A stretch of DNA of 64,000 nt from Schwartzia sp. (in: firmicutes). GTDB taxonomy: Bacteria > Bacillota > Negativicutes > Selenomonadales > Selenomonadaceae. The notes beneath the pieces were generated by a model that saw only the letters and a list, made by a program, of their open reading frames with translations, was not told the origin of the DNA and did not search any database. Made by a program: the position numbers and the translations under genes. Below, in pieces: positions 39,199-48,396 of the stretch; positions within the stretch are counted from its first letter, which is position 1; every line of letters starts with the position of its first letter. The stretch spans positions 1 through 64,000 of the forward strand of contig JAFVAI010000036.1 in NCBI GenBank assembly GCA_017480545.1. The letters run 5' to 3'.

Positions 39199-39643
39199 AA
39201 AAAGCGCCTGACAAAAAGGCCAGACGCATGTTTGAAAAAGGAGGTGGGCGCCCGGCGTACGTACCGCCGGGAACCCGCCGCGAAAGAAAGCGGCAAACCC
39301 CAAAAAGAAATGTATGAGCAATGCTTCTCTATGGAGCTGAAACCATAGAGAAAACCTTATGCCGATGGGTGGGAGCCCCCGAAATCCTTCCAAAGGCCCC
39401 CGAAAAGGAAAGGAATGTATGAACATGCTTCTTTATGGAACCAAGCCATAAAGAAAACCTTTTGCCTGAGGAGGGGCGCGCGGAGAAGAACCCACGCGCC
39501 TGCTGCCGTCGGCAGCGAATTGAATGAATGTATAGTTAGAGGTGACTACCGTCCAAAAGGAGGGTGTCCCGTCTCCCCCTATGAAGGCGGGACCATGATG
39601 ACCGCCGCGCTTGGAAGAATGGCGCGGAGAGAAGAAAACAAAA
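39199..39643 (-). ncRNA. Candidate structured RNA 2 downstream of a cobalamin riboswitch
   Basis: About 445 nt, paralogue of RNA 1. Shared blocks on the minus strand: CTTCCAAGCGCGG, CCTCC after three stems, ATTCATTCA then CTGCCG-CGGCAG, the module with stem TTCTYTATGG/CCATARAGAA followed by AGCAT and TCATACAT, GGGTTTGCCG, and CCCGGCG-GTACGTA-CGCCGGG. The TATGG module is present twice here (39408-39474 and 39302-39370) but once in RNA 1. It ends at a terminator with five U (39199-39227). The stem near 39285 changed from GCCG/CGGC to GCCGC/GCGGC, keeping pairing. No convincing ORF. Confidence 0.65.
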
Positions 39644-39677
39644 GAAAAAGCTCTTTTCCGCGAACAGGAAAAGAGCT
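39644..39677 (-). terminator. Riboswitch-associated terminator, RNA 2
   Basis: Minus-strand stem AGCTCTTTTCC/GGAAAAGAGCT followed by TTTTTC, equivalent to the terminator at 29284-29315. Confidence 0.8.
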
Positions 39678-39756
39678 GATCTGGCAAAGCCACGCCGTCA
39701 CCAAACAAACAGCGCATGATCCCCCTCCCCGTCGCTCGCGGGTCAAACAGAAACCG

Positions 39757-39912
39757 TTGATCAGGCAGTTCTCCTGGCTCCAGCTCATCGCTTCCCGGCG
39801 TCTTCCCATGCCATAGGCACAGTGACGCTTGCCGGGTCGCTCGCTGATACAGTGGCGGGACCGCGCCGGACTTCCACCGGCTTCCCTATTAAGTCTTGCG
39901 ACACCTCATCCA
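39757..39912 (-). promoter_or_regulatory. Cobalamin riboswitch 2
   Basis: Minus strand contains B12-box-like GCCAGGAGAACTGCC (about 39763-39778), GGTCCCGCCACTGTA and GGGAAGCCGGTGGAAGTCCGG, matching riboswitch 1 and the family. No terminator is seen between trpG and this riboswitch, so trp readthrough would also meet it. Confidence 0.92.
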
Positions 39913-39953
39913 ATCGTTATGAAATTTTGAATCTGAAATTCATTGCTGTATAG

Positions 39954-39982
39954 ACCATATCATAATTTCAGTCGCGTGTCAA
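39954..39982 (-). promoter_or_regulatory. Promoter of cobalamin-riboswitch RNA 2
   Basis: Minus-strand TTGACA (39977-39982), 17 nt, TATGGT (39954-39959). The -35 box lies inside the last codons of trpG. Confidence 0.75.
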
Positions 39983-40534
39983 GAAATTTTTTAACAGTTT
40001 CCGCCCGTCCGGTGTCAAAATGGATTCCGGGTGAAACTGCACACCCTCCACGTCGTACTCTTTGTGACGAACCCCCATAATGATTCCGTCCTCGGTTTCG
40101 GCGGTGACGGCGAGACAATCGGGGAGCGTGTCGCGTTCCAGAATCAACGAATGATAGCGGCCCACGGAGAACGGCCGGGGCAATCCGCTGTATATGCCCT
40201 TGCCGTCGTGGCGGACGGGGGATGTCTTGCCGTGGACAATTTTCGGCGCGCGAACGACCTTGCCGCCGAACACCTCGCCGATGGCCTGATGGCCGAGGCA
40301 AACCCCGAGGATCGGCACACGGCCTTTCATCTCCCGAATCAAATCCTCGGTCACGCCCGCGTCCTTCGGCTCGCCGGGGCCGGGGGAAATCACGATGCCG
40401 CTGTAGCCCCGGTTCGCCAATTCGCCGACGGTTGCCGCGTCGTTCCGCACGACCTCAAGGGCCGCGCCCAGTTCCGCGAGAATCTGGTAAATATTATAGG
40501 CAAAGGAATCGTAATTATCCAAGAGGAGCAACAT
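39968..40534 (-). CDS. trpG: Anthranilate synthase glutamine amidotransferase subunit
   Basis: 188 residues, class I glutamine amidotransferase. Nucleophile Cys79 in GVCLGHQAIGE, His/Glu in GVQFHPESILT, and SPGPGEP early. It supplies ammonia to TrpE for anthranilate formation; in some bacteria it also serves PabB. The ATG at 40534 follows GGAGGTGG and overlaps the end of trpE by 20 nt. It is last in the operon; trpD, which usually follows, is absent. Confidence 0.94.
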   Translation of the reverse strand: MLLLLDNYDSFAYNIYQILAELGAALEVVRNDAATVGELANRGYSGIVISPGPGEPKDAGVTEDLIREMKGRVPILGVCLGHQAIGEVFGGKVVRAPKIVHGKTSPVRHDGKGIYSGLPRPFSVGRYHSLILERDTLPDCLAVTAETEDGIIMGVRHKEYDVEGVQFHPESILTPDGRKLLKNFLTRD

Positions 40535-42026
40535 CGTTTTCCACCTCCTCGACGACCTTGAACAGCGCTTTCGCTTTCTGCAAAAATTCATTGTACTCGG
40601 TTTCCGGCACGGAATCCGCGACGATGCCCGCCCCCGCCTGGATATAAGCCGTATCGTCGTTCTCGATCCGCAGGGTGCGGAGCGTGATGCAGACATCCAT
40701 GTTGCCGGAATAATCCATGTAACCGACAGCTCCGGCGTAACTTTTGCGCGGAACCGGCTCCAGCGAGCGCACGATTTCCATCGCCCGGAGCTTCGGCGCG
40801 CCGCTGACCGTCCCCGCGGGGAACGAGGCCCTGAGCACGTCCATCGGCGCAAGGTTCCTTTTCAGCTTGCCGATGACTTCGGAGACCATGTGCATGACAT
40901 GGCTGAATTTTTCTACCGCCATCAGCTTCGTCACCGCGACGCTGCCCGGCTCGGAGATGCGCCCGATGTCGTTTCGCGCGAGGTCCACGAGCATCGCGTG
41001 CTCGGCGCGTTCCTTCTCGTCGGCCTTCAGTTCCTCGGCGAGGGCCGCGTCCTCGGCATCGTTTTTACCGCGCCGCCGCGTCCCGGCAATCGGGTAAGTG
41101 CAGACGACACCGTCCACGACTTTGACGAGCCGCTCCGGCGACGCGCCGACCAGCTTCGTCGAGCCGAAGTTCATATAGAACATATAGGGCGAGGGGTTCA
41201 CCTGGCGCAGCCGCCGATAAAAGAGGAACGGCGGGCGCGTGATCTTTTCCTCGAAGCGGAAGGACGGCACCGCCTGAAAGATATCCCCCGCGAAGATATG
41301 CTCCTTGATGGTGCGAATCATGTCAAGCACACGAGCCGGCGGCTGCTCGTATTTTTTCAGGAAATCGACCTTCTCCGCGCGGGGCGGGAAGGAAGACGGC
41401 CCCGTCGGAATCGGGCCGCGCATTTTCGCGAGCAGCGTTTCCATTTTCCGCTCCGCCTCCGCGTAAGCCGCCGCCGCGCCGCCCGAGGCATCGGTCAAGC
41501 AGATGAGCCGCGCGGTGTTTTTCAGCGCGTCAAAAACCACAAGCACACGGCAGACCATGAACTCGCCGAGCAGTTCCTCCTCGCCCGCCTCCATGCCGCG
41601 CACCCGGTCGAAGGTCGAGACGATTTCATAATTGAAATACCCGACAAGACCGCCATTCGCCAGCGGAATATTCTCGCCGAAGGCGGCGGGACGACGCGCC
41701 GCCATATACTGTTTCAGCGCGTGGACCGGGTCGCCGTCGATGCACTTCATCAAATCCCTGTCCTTGATCATCAAGCGGTTTCTGAATACCTGCAAGCGGA
41801 TAAACGGCTCCGCCCCGATGAAAGAGTACCGCGCCAACGTCTGGCTGCTGGTGTCCACCGATTCCAGCAAAAAGCCCTTCGCGTCCCCGACCAGTTTGTA
41901 ATAAATCGAGACGGGCGTGTCGAGGTCGATGGAGATTTCCGTACTGACAGCAATCAGCGGGGTTTCCGCCGCGCATTTTTCATAATCTTCCAGGGAGGGG
42001 CGCAGCTTCAATTTGCTTTCCGGCAT
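40515..42026 (-). CDS. trpE: Anthranilate synthase component I
   Basis: 503 residues. The N-terminal feedback region contains LLESV, the usual Trp-binding segment. The C-terminal chorismate-binding domain shows GTVSGAPKLRAMEIV, YAGAVGYMD and IQAGAGIVADSVPETEY. It converts chorismate and ammonia to anthranilate. The ATG at 42026 follows GGGGAGGGG, close behind trpA. It lies after trpBA rather than at the head of the operon. Confidence 0.95.
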   Translation of the reverse strand: MPESKLKLRPSLEDYEKCAAETPLIAVSTEISIDLDTPVSIYYKLVGDAKGFLLESVDTSSQTLARYSFIGAEPFIRLQVFRNRLMIKDRDLMKCIDGDPVHALKQYMAARRPAAFGENIPLANGGLVGYFNYEIVSTFDRVRGMEAGEEELLGEFMVCRVLVVFDALKNTARLICLTDASGGAAAAYAEAERKMETLLAKMRGPIPTGPSSFPPRAEKVDFLKKYEQPPARVLDMIRTIKEHIFAGDIFQAVPSFRFEEKITRPPFLFYRRLRQVNPSPYMFYMNFGSTKLVGASPERLVKVVDGVVCTYPIAGTRRRGKNDAEDAALAEELKADEKERAEHAMLVDLARNDIGRISEPGSVAVTKLMAVEKFSHVMHMVSEVIGKLKRNLAPMDVLRASFPAGTVSGAPKLRAMEIVRSLEPVPRKSYAGAVGYMDYSGNMDVCITLRTLRIENDDTAYIQAGAGIVADSVPETEYNEFLQKAKALFKVVEEVENDVAPLG

Positions 42027-42040
42027 GCCTTCCCCTCCCC

Positions 42041-42829
42041 TCAAAAAGCCGCGTCAAGCGCGTGGCGAAGCGACGCGATGAAATCCTCCGCTTCCCGCGT
42101 CTGGCCGTCCATCAGCCGCCGCACCACGGCGCTGCCGACAATGACCGCTTCGGCGTCCTTCGCGGCGTCCACCGCCGCCTCCGGCGAACCGATGCCGAAG
42201 CCCACGGCAATCGGCACGTCGGTCTCGCGGCGCACCTTGCGGGCGACGCTTCCGATCATCGAATAGTCGATTTTTTTCTCCCCGGTAACGCCGTTCACCG
42301 ACACCGCGTAAATGAAACCATTGGCGCTTTCGCAGGTCTGCGCGAGACGGCCGGGGGTCGTGCCCGGCGTCACGAACTCAATCAAGCGGAAGTCGTGCGC
42401 CTTGCAAATTTCGCGCAATTCCGCGCTTTCCTCATGGGGAACGTCGGGCAGGATTGCTCCGTCCAGCCCCGCCGCTTTCGCGTCGGCAACGAATTTCTCC
42501 GCGCCGTAATGGAGCACGTTGTTGATGTATCCCATGCCAATCAAAGGGATTTCGGTAAAGGCTCGGATCTCTCTCGCCAACCGCAGCACCCCCGCCAGCG
42601 TCATGCCGCCTTTCAGCGCACGGATGCCCGCCGCTTGGATCACCGGCCCGTCCGCTAACGGGTCGGAAAACGGCAGGCCGATCTCGATGAAATCCGCCCC
42701 GGCACGCGCCGCCATTTTCACCGCTTCTATCGTTCCCTTCGCGTCAGGAACGCCCGCCATCAAGTAAATGACAAGTCCTTTCTTCTTCGCGTCTTTCAGT
42801 GCGGCAAATTTCTTTTCTATGCGCGTCAT
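42041..42829 (-). CDS. trpA: Tryptophan synthase alpha subunit
   Basis: 262 residues. It cleaves indole-3-glycerol phosphate to indole. Catalytic Glu in ADFIEIGLPFSDPLADGP (which also holds the second acidic residue), plus the phosphate-binding YAVSVNGVTG and GFGIGSPEAA. It starts 3 nt after trpB. Confidence 0.97.
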   Translation of the reverse strand: MTRIEKKFAALKDAKKKGLVIYLMAGVPDAKGTIEAVKMAARAGADFIEIGLPFSDPLADGPVIQAAGIRALKGGMTLAGVLRLAREIRAFTEIPLIGMGYINNVLHYGAEKFVADAKAAGLDGAILPDVPHEESAELREICKAHDFRLIEFVTPGTTPGRLAQTCESANGFIYAVSVNGVTGEKKIDYSMIGSVARKVRRETDVPIAVGFGIGSPEAAVDAAKDAEAVIVGSAVVRRLMDGQTREAEDFIASLRHALDAAF

Positions 42830-42832
42830 TGT

Positions 42833-44014
42833 TCACAGCTCCTCTCCCAACGCTTTCGCGACCATCTGCACGTCCTTGTCGCCACGGCCCGACAAGCAAA
42901 TCACCACGACCTCGTCCTTTTTTGTCTTCGGCATCAATTTTTCAAGATACGCAAGGGCGTGGGCGCTTTCCAGCGCGGGAATGATGCCCTCGATCCCGGA
43001 CAATCGGCGGAAGGCGCCGAGCGCCTCCTCATCAGTGACGGAAACGTACTCGACGATACCCGCGTCCTTGAAATAGGAATGTTCCGGCCCGACGCCCGGA
43101 TAGTCGAGCCCCGCCGAAAGGGAATAAGCCTCCACGATCTGCCCGTCGCCGTCCTGCAAGACATAGCTGTACGCGCCATGGAGCACACCGGGCATTCCGG
43201 TGCCGGAAAGCGTTTTCGCGTTGTCCCCCTCGGCCTCGCCCCGGCCTCCCGCCTCGACGCCGATTTTTTTCACCGCCTTGTCATCGCGGAATTCGTAAAA
43301 TGTACCGATGGAATTGCTGCCGCCGCCGACGCAGGCCAGAAGATAATCAATGCGTCCGCCCGTTTCCCCTTCCGCCTGCGCGCGAATCTCATTTCCGATG
43401 CAGGACTGGAAATCGCGCACGATGGTCGGATACGGGTGCGGCCCCACTGCGGAGCCGATGATGTAGTGGGTGTCCTCGATGTGCGCCGCCCAATAGCGAA
43501 TCGCCTCGCTGGTAGCATCCTTCAGCGTACCGGTGCCGCTGGACACGGGAATGACCTTTGCGCCGAGAAGCTTCATGCGGAACACGTTCAGCTTCTGCCG
43601 CTCAATGTCCGTCGTCCCCATGAACACATGGCACTCCATGCCGAACAATGCCGCCGCCGTCGCCGTCGCGACGCCATGCTGCCCCGCGCCGGTTTCGGCG
43701 ATCACGCGCTTCTTGCCCATGCGCTTCGCCAACACCGCCTGCCCCAGCGCGTTCGTGATTTTGTGCGCGCCGGTGTGCAGCAAGTCCTCGCGTTTCAGAT
43801 AAATTTTCGCGCCGCCGTAATGCTCGGTGAGCCGCTTCGCGTAATAGAGCATCGTCGGCCGCCCCGCGTAGCGCTCCAGATAGCCGCGCACCTCCGCCTT
43901 GAAGCCCTCGTCATCCTTGTATTTTTCATACGCCGCCTGCAACTCCGTCAGCACCGGCATCACAATCTCCGGCACAAACTGCCCGCCATAGCTTCCGAAT
44001 CTTCCCGTCGCCAT
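42833..44014 (-). CDS. trpB: Tryptophan synthase beta subunit
   Basis: 393 residues, PLP enzyme that joins indole to serine. Lys in [13 protein letters not shown] is the PLP anchor. [15 protein letters not shown], the Gly-rich phosphate loop [12 protein letters not shown] and the C-terminal CLSGRGDKD are canonical. It follows trpC with palindrome P4 in the 77-nt gap. Confidence 0.98.
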   Translation of the reverse strand: MATGRFGSYGGQFVPEIVMPVLTELQAAYEKYKDDEGFKAEVRGYLERYAGRPTMLYYAKRLTEHYGGAKIYLKREDLLHTGAHKITNALGQAVLAKRMGKKRVIAETGAGQHGVATATAAALFGMECHVFMGTTDIERQKLNVFRMKLLGAKVIPVSSGTGTLKDATSEAIRYWAAHIEDTHYIIGSAVGPHPYPTIVRDFQSCIGNEIRAQAEGETGGRIDYLLACVGGGSNSIGTFYEFRDDKAVKKIGVEAGGRGEAEGDNAKTLSGTGMPGVLHGAYSYVLQDGDGQIVEAYSLSAGLDYPGVGPEHSYFKDAGIVEYVSVTDEEALGAFRRLSGIEGIIPALESAHALAYLEKLMPKTKKDEVVVICLSGRGDKDVQMVAKALGEEL

Positions 44015-44043
44015 CCGTAAAACCTCCCATTGTCATTGCATCG

Positions 44044-44082
44044 AAATTTTTTGAGGTAAGAAATTCTTACTTGGAAATTTTT
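44044..44082. repeat. Palindromic repeat P4 (degenerate), inside the trp operon
   Basis: Same core GTAAGAA-A-TTCTTAC, but the right arm is altered (TTGG instead of CTCA), so the stem is weaker. It lies between trpC and trpB, where full termination would cut off trpBAEG. Confidence 0.8.
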
Positions 44083-44091
44083 CAACCGGGT

Positions 44092-44886
44092 TCAAGCGCT
44101 TTTTCTCGCGGCCCCTGCCGCAAAAGACAACCGCCGCGTCATTTCCGCCACATTCGGTGCCGTCACCAGCCCTTCGCCGACGAGAATCCCGTCGCAGCCC
44201 GCCTCGCGGAGCCTCTCCGCGTCCTCCGCATTTTGTACGCCGCTCTCGCTGATGACCGTGCGCCCTTCGCCGATATTCGGCAACAGCGCCATCGTGTTCT
44301 CCAACGAGGTTGTGAACGTCGTCAGATTGCGATTGTTGACGCCGATGAATTCCGCCGGGGTGTCCAACGCCATCTTCAAATCCGTCTCGTCATGCACCTC
44401 CACCAGCGCGTCCATGCCCAACCCCCAAGCCAGATACAGGAACTCCATAAGCCGCCTCGGAGAAAGAATCCTCGCGATCAGCAGCACCGCGTCCGCGCCC
44501 AACATCCTCGCCTCGTAGATCTGGTACTCGTCAATGATGAAATCCTTTCGAAGCATCGGCAGATCCGTCATCTTCCGCACAGCGGCGAAATCCTCGTTGG
44601 ATCCAAGGAAATGCGGGTCGGTGTGCACCGAAAGGGCGCTTGCGCCGCTTTCCTCATAAATCTTCGCCAGCTCCGTCACCGAATACGCGCGGCACAGGCG
44701 CCCCTTCGCCGGGGACTGGAGCTTGCACTCGGCGATCAGGCTCCACGCTTCTTTGCGCACACGATGGGAAAGCCGGAACCCCCCGGGACGCGCCGCCCTT
44801 TTCACCTCGTCCAACGGCATGACCTTTTTCGCCGCCGCCACGATTTCCTTTTTCTTCTCCACGATCTCCGCCAGTATATTTCTCAT
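44092..44886 (-). CDS. trpC: Indole-3-glycerol phosphate synthase
   Basis: 264-residue TIM barrel. Substrate residues in ECKLQSPAKG, LRKDFIIDEYQIYEAR, GVNNRNL and SESGV. The start ATG overlaps the trpF stop as ATGA (4 nt), indicating coupling. Confidence 0.96.
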   Translation of the reverse strand: MRNILAEIVEKKKEIVAAAKKVMPLDEVKRAARPGGFRLSHRVRKEAWSLIAECKLQSPAKGRLCRAYSVTELAKIYEESGASALSVHTDPHFLGSNEDFAAVRKMTDLPMLRKDFIIDEYQIYEARMLGADAVLLIARILSPRRLMEFLYLAWGLGMDALVEVHDETDLKMALDTPAEFIGVNNRNLTTFTTSLENTMALLPNIGEGRTVISESGVQNAEDAERLREAGCDGILVGEGLVTAPNVAEMTRRLSFAAGAARKSA

Positions 44887-45524
44887 GTCGATCCCTCATT
44901 TCTCATTTCATTGATCGCCCGCATGAACGACCGGATTTTTGCCGGCGACTTCTCGCCGTTTTCCTCCAAGCTCCCCGATACATCCAACGCGAAAGGAGCC
45001 AACGTCCGCGCCGCTTCTTTGGCGTTTCCCTCCGAGATGCCCCCCGCTAGCAGCAGCGGCTTGTTCAGTTTTCGCACGTCCTCCGCCGCCTCGCGCCACA
45101 GAAATGCTTCTCCCGTGCCGCCCGCCATCCCTTTTTTGAAAGTGTCGAGCAGAATGTAATCGGCAGGGTACTCATTCGCCGCCTCGACGGAAAAATCATC
45201 ACGCCACCGGAACGCCTTGATGATTCGCACATCCGCCGAATCGCGGAGCCGCTCCGCGTATTCCGGTGGCTCGTGCCCGTGCAGCTGGATCACGTCGAAC
45301 CGGCATCTTCGCGCCAACGCCGCAACCGTCCCCACGGGCTGGTCGACGACAACGCCGACAACGCGCGCGGTGCCCGAAAGCGCCCTAATCATGTTCGCCG
45401 CTTGGCTTGCCGAAACGAAGCGGCGACTTTCCGGCCAGAGAATGAAGCCGAGAAAATCCGCGCCCGCGCGCTCCGCAGCCCGTGCCGCCTCCAAAGTCTT
45501 GAGGCCGCAAATTTTAACTTTCAT
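44883..45524 (-). CDS. trpF: Phosphoribosylanthranilate isomerase
   Basis: 213 residues, TIM barrel. Catalytic Cys in VKICGL, Asp in LDVSG, phosphate site LAGGISEGN. First gene after the T-box leader. Confidence 0.95.
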   Translation of the reverse strand: MKVKICGLKTLEAARAAERAGADFLGFILWPESRRFVSASQAANMIRALSGTARVVGVVVDQPVGTVAALARRCRFDVIQLHGHEPPEYAERLRDSADVRIIKAFRWRDDFSVEAANEYPADYILLDTFKKGMAGGTGEAFLWREAAEDVRKLNKPLLLAGGISEGNAKEAARTLAPFALDVSGSLEENGEKSPAKIRSFMRAINEMRNEGST

Positions 45525-45552
45525 GATGCCTGTCCTTTCTTTCCATTCATAA

Positions 45553-45929
45553 AAAATGCCCCGACAGAAGAATTCCTTCCGTCGGGGCGAAAAATTTTCG
45601 CGGTGCCACCCTGGTTTCAGCCTATGCCGATGCGAAAAATAAAATCCGCCTCATCCCTCGGGACGAAACGGATTCGCTATGCCACCCTGCTAAGGCCTCT
45701 CTGTCGGATACAAACGTACTATATCCCAGCCCTGTAACGGGGGCAACCGTTCCCATCTACTCGCGAAACGCTTTCAAAGGACGCTCACAGAACCATTCGC
45801 CTTGCGCCTCCGGCTGACCGTCCCACCTCCGGCATCCCGGTCGTCAGCTCGCTGTGCGGATTGCGGAACCGGCTATCTGCCAATCCCTGACAAGGGTACT
45901 TTTTCTGCTCAACGCTTTGGCTTTATATT
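45553..45929 (-). promoter_or_regulatory. Trp T-box leader with two consecutive T-box/terminator modules
   Basis: About 375-nt leader of the trp operon. Stem I includes an AGUAC segment and, on its 3' side, GAAUGGUUC with UGG (45793-45795) as the Trp specifier. A first T-box-like motif AGGGTGGCATAGCG (about 45674-45687) is followed by a terminator (AATCCG/CGGATT, then TTTT). A second, canonical AGGGTGGCACCGCG (about 45599-45612) is followed by terminator GCCCCGAC/GTCGGGGC with TTTTTT. Uncharged tRNA-Trp would favour readthrough into trpF. Confidence 0.9.
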
Positions 45930-45935
45930 GCGTTC

Positions 45936-45964
45936 ATTATAATCCTACGAAATCTGTATGTCAA
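45936..45964 (-). promoter_or_regulatory. Promoter of the trp operon
   Basis: Perfect consensus: TTGACA (45959-45964), 17 nt, TATAAT (45936-45941), 8 nt after the tkt stop codon. Confidence 0.88.
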
Positions 45965-45971
45965 CGAAAAC

Positions 45972-47966
45972 TTACGACAAATTTTTCAAAACGTCCTTCA
46001 CTGTCTCAGCCACACGCTCCTTGGTGAAACCGAACTTTTGGAACAGCGTGCCGCCCGGCGCGGACGCGCCGAAGCTTTCCATCGCCACTGTCCGGCCGTC
46101 GAGGCCGACATAGCGCTCCCAACCGAAGGAGGAAAGCGCTTCCACCGCCACGCGGGCGCGGATTTTCTTCGGCAGGATCGTTTCACGATAGGCCGCGTCC
46201 TGGGCCTCGAAAAGCTCCATGCAAGGCATACTGACCACCCGCGCGTCCACGCCCTCCGCCTTCAGAAGCGCCTGCGCATCGACAGCCAGAGCAACCTCGG
46301 AGCCGCTGGCAATCAAAATCGCGTCCGGCGTCTCCTTTTCGGAAGGCGAAACGATATAGGCGCCCTTCAGCGCGTCTTTGCCGCTGCCGGGAAGCTGCGG
46401 GAGATTCTGGCGGCTCAATACCAACACCGTCGGCGTCTCCGTGCTCGTCGCGGCGACGAGCCAACCCGCCGCCGTTTCGTTGGCGTCCGCCGGGCGGAAC
46501 ACATTGACATTCGGCTGGGCACGGAGCATGGCGAGCTGCTCGATCGGCTCGTGGGTCGGACCGTCCTCCCCGACGCCGATGCTGTCATGGGTGAAAACAT
46601 AGGTCACCGGCAACTTCATCAGCGACGCGAGACGAAGCATCGGCTTCGTGTAATCGCTGAACACGAAGAACGTCGCCACATAGGGCCGCAGGCCGCCATG
46701 CAGTGCAAGACCGTTGGCGACAGCCGCCATCGCCAGCTCGCGGACGCCGAAATGGATATTCCTGCCCGCATAATCGTCCTTTGAAAAATCGCCCGCGCCG
46801 TCCATCGCCGTCTTGTTCGACGGCGCAAGGTCGGCGCTGCCGCCGAAAAGCTGCGGCAGTTTGTCTTTCAGTCGGTTGATGTATTTGCCCGAAAGGCTGC
46901 GCGTCGCCTGCGCCTTGTCCTCATTGGCCCAATACGCCGCGTCATCGAGCAGCGCTTCTTTGTCGACGGGCCCATGGCATTTCTCCCAGAGCGCTTTCAT
47001 CTCCGGGAATTTCCCCTGATAGTCCGCGAACAGCGTGTTCCAGTCCTGCTCCGCCTTTTCGCCCGCCTCAGCCAGCTTCGCAAAATGCGCGTAAATTTCC
47101 TCCGGCACGTCAAAAGGCTCTTGGGAGCGCCAACCCAGCGTCTTGCGGAGCGCCGCCACGTTTTCCTCGCCCAACGGCTCGCCGTGGGCACCGGCCTTGC
47201 CCTGCTTCGCCGGGCAGCCGTATCCGATCTGTGTCTTGATCGTGATGAACGAGGGACGGGACTTTTCCGCCTTCGCTCCCTCGATGGCCGCGCCGATGTC
47301 CGCGAGATCGTTGCCGTCCTCCACGGTCAGCGTCTGGAAACCGAAAGCTTCCATGCGCTTTTCCACGTTTTCGGTAAACGCGAGGCCGGTGCTGCCTTCA
47401 ATGGTAATCGAATTGCTGTCGTAAAGCACAATGAGCTTCGAAAGCCCCAACGTTCCCGCCAGCGAAAACGCCTCGGAGGAAATGCCCTCCATCATGCATC
47501 CGTCGCCGCCCAGCACAAAGGTGTAATGATCGACGACAGGATAGCCGGGACGATTGAACATCGCCGCCAGATGTGCTTCCGCCATCGCCATGCCGACCGC
47601 CATGCCCATGCCGGCGCCCAACGGCCCCGTCGTGGCCTCGACGCCGACCGTATGGCCGTACTCGGGGTGTCCCGGCGTCAGCGAGCCGTCCTGCCGAAAA
47701 TTTTTCAGGTCGTCCATCGTCAGGCCATAGCCGAAAAGGTGGAGCAGCGAATATAAAAGCATCGAACCATGGCCGCCCGAAAGGACAAAACGGTCGCGGT
47801 TCTCCCATTTCGGGTTCTTCGCGTTGTGCTTCATGTGCCGAGCCCAAAGCTCGTACGCCATCGGCGCCGCGCCCAGCGGCAGCCCCGGATGACCGGAATT
47901 CGCTTTTTGTATCGCGTCCGCGGAAATCACCCGGATCGCGTTCACGCTCGTCGCATCCATCGACAT
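45972..47966 (-). CDS. tkt: Transketolase
   Basis: 664 residues, full length, thiamine-diphosphate enzyme of the non-oxidative pentose phosphate pathway that makes erythrose 4-phosphate for aromatic synthesis. Motifs: [19 protein letters not shown], the GDGCMMEG diphosphate/Mg loop, and the pyrimidine-domain [15 protein letters not shown]. It is last of a same-direction run with ridA and aroH, 30 nt after ridA. Confidence 0.97.
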   Translation of the reverse strand: MSMDATSVNAIRVISADAIQKANSGHPGLPLGAAPMAYELWARHMKHNAKNPKWENRDRFVLSGGHGSMLLYSLLHLFGYGLTMDDLKNFRQDGSLTPGHPEYGHTVGVEATTGPLGAGMGMAVGMAMAEAHLAAMFNRPGYPVVDHYTFVLGGDGCMMEGISSEAFSLAGTLGLSKLIVLYDSNSITIEGSTGLAFTENVEKRMEAFGFQTLTVEDGNDLADIGAAIEGAKAEKSRPSFITIKTQIGYGCPAKQGKAGAHGEPLGEENVAALRKTLGWRSQEPFDVPEEIYAHFAKLAEAGEKAEQDWNTLFADYQGKFPEMKALWEKCHGPVDKEALLDDAAYWANEDKAQATRSLSGKYINRLKDKLPQLFGGSADLAPSNKTAMDGAGDFSKDDYAGRNIHFGVRELAMAAVANGLALHGGLRPYVATFFVFSDYTKPMLRLASLMKLPVTYVFTHDSIGVGEDGPTHEPIEQLAMLRAQPNVNVFRPADANETAAGWLVAATSTETPTVLVLSRQNLPQLPGSGKDALKGAYIVSPSEKETPDAILIASGSEVALAVDAQALLKAEGVDARVVSMPCMELFEAQDAAYRETILPKKIRARVAVEALSSFGWERYVGLDGRTVAMESFGASAPGGTLFQKFGFTKERVAETVKDVLKNLS

Positions 47967-47996
47967 TCCTGCATCGCCCTCCTATATCAATATTTT

Positions 47997-48374
47997 TTAT
48001 CGCGCCGCAATGACGTCGATTTCCACCAGCGCGCCTTTCGGCAGCTTGCCGACCTCAACGCAGACCCGCGCCGGCGGATTTTCTTGGAAATACTGCCCGT
48101 AAATGCCATTGACTTTCACGAAATCATCCATATTCGTGATGTAAACCGTCGTCTTGACCACGGCCTCCAACGATGAGCCCGCCGCGCCAAGAATCGCCTT
48201 GAGATTCTCCAGTACGCGCGCCGTCTGCACCTCGACGCTGCCCTCCACCAGTTCCCCGGTGGCGGGAATCAACGGAATCTGCCCCGAAACGAAAATAAAA
48301 CCGCCCGCCTCGATGGCCTGCGAATACGGTCCAATCGCCTTCGGCGCCTCCGCCGTGGAAATCACTTTCTTCAT
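47997..48374 (-). CDS. ridA: RidA family enamine/imine deaminase
   Basis: 125 residues from the ATG at 48374 behind GGGAGG. It has GPYSQA, FVSGQIPL, and the key Arg in NPPARVCVEVGKLPKGALVEIDVIA. By family it hydrolyses reactive 2-aminoacrylate and similar imines formed by PLP enzymes such as threonine or serine dehydratase. It lies between aroH and tkt. Confidence 0.93.
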   Translation of the reverse strand: MKKVISTAEAPKAIGPYSQAIEAGGFIFVSGQIPLIPATGELVEGSVEVQTARVLENLKAILGAAGSSLEAVVKTTVYITNMDDFVKVNGIYGQYFQENPPARVCVEVGKLPKGALVEIDVIAAR

Positions 48375-48396
48375 CTGCAAAAAACCTCCCGTGATA

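Noticed and set aside
28900-39960. Idea that the two riboswitch loci are group II introns or CRISPR-like arrays
   Set aside because: No domain V/VI pattern, no reverse transcriptase and no regular spacer-repeat structure; the riboswitch, terminators and promoter explain the ends.
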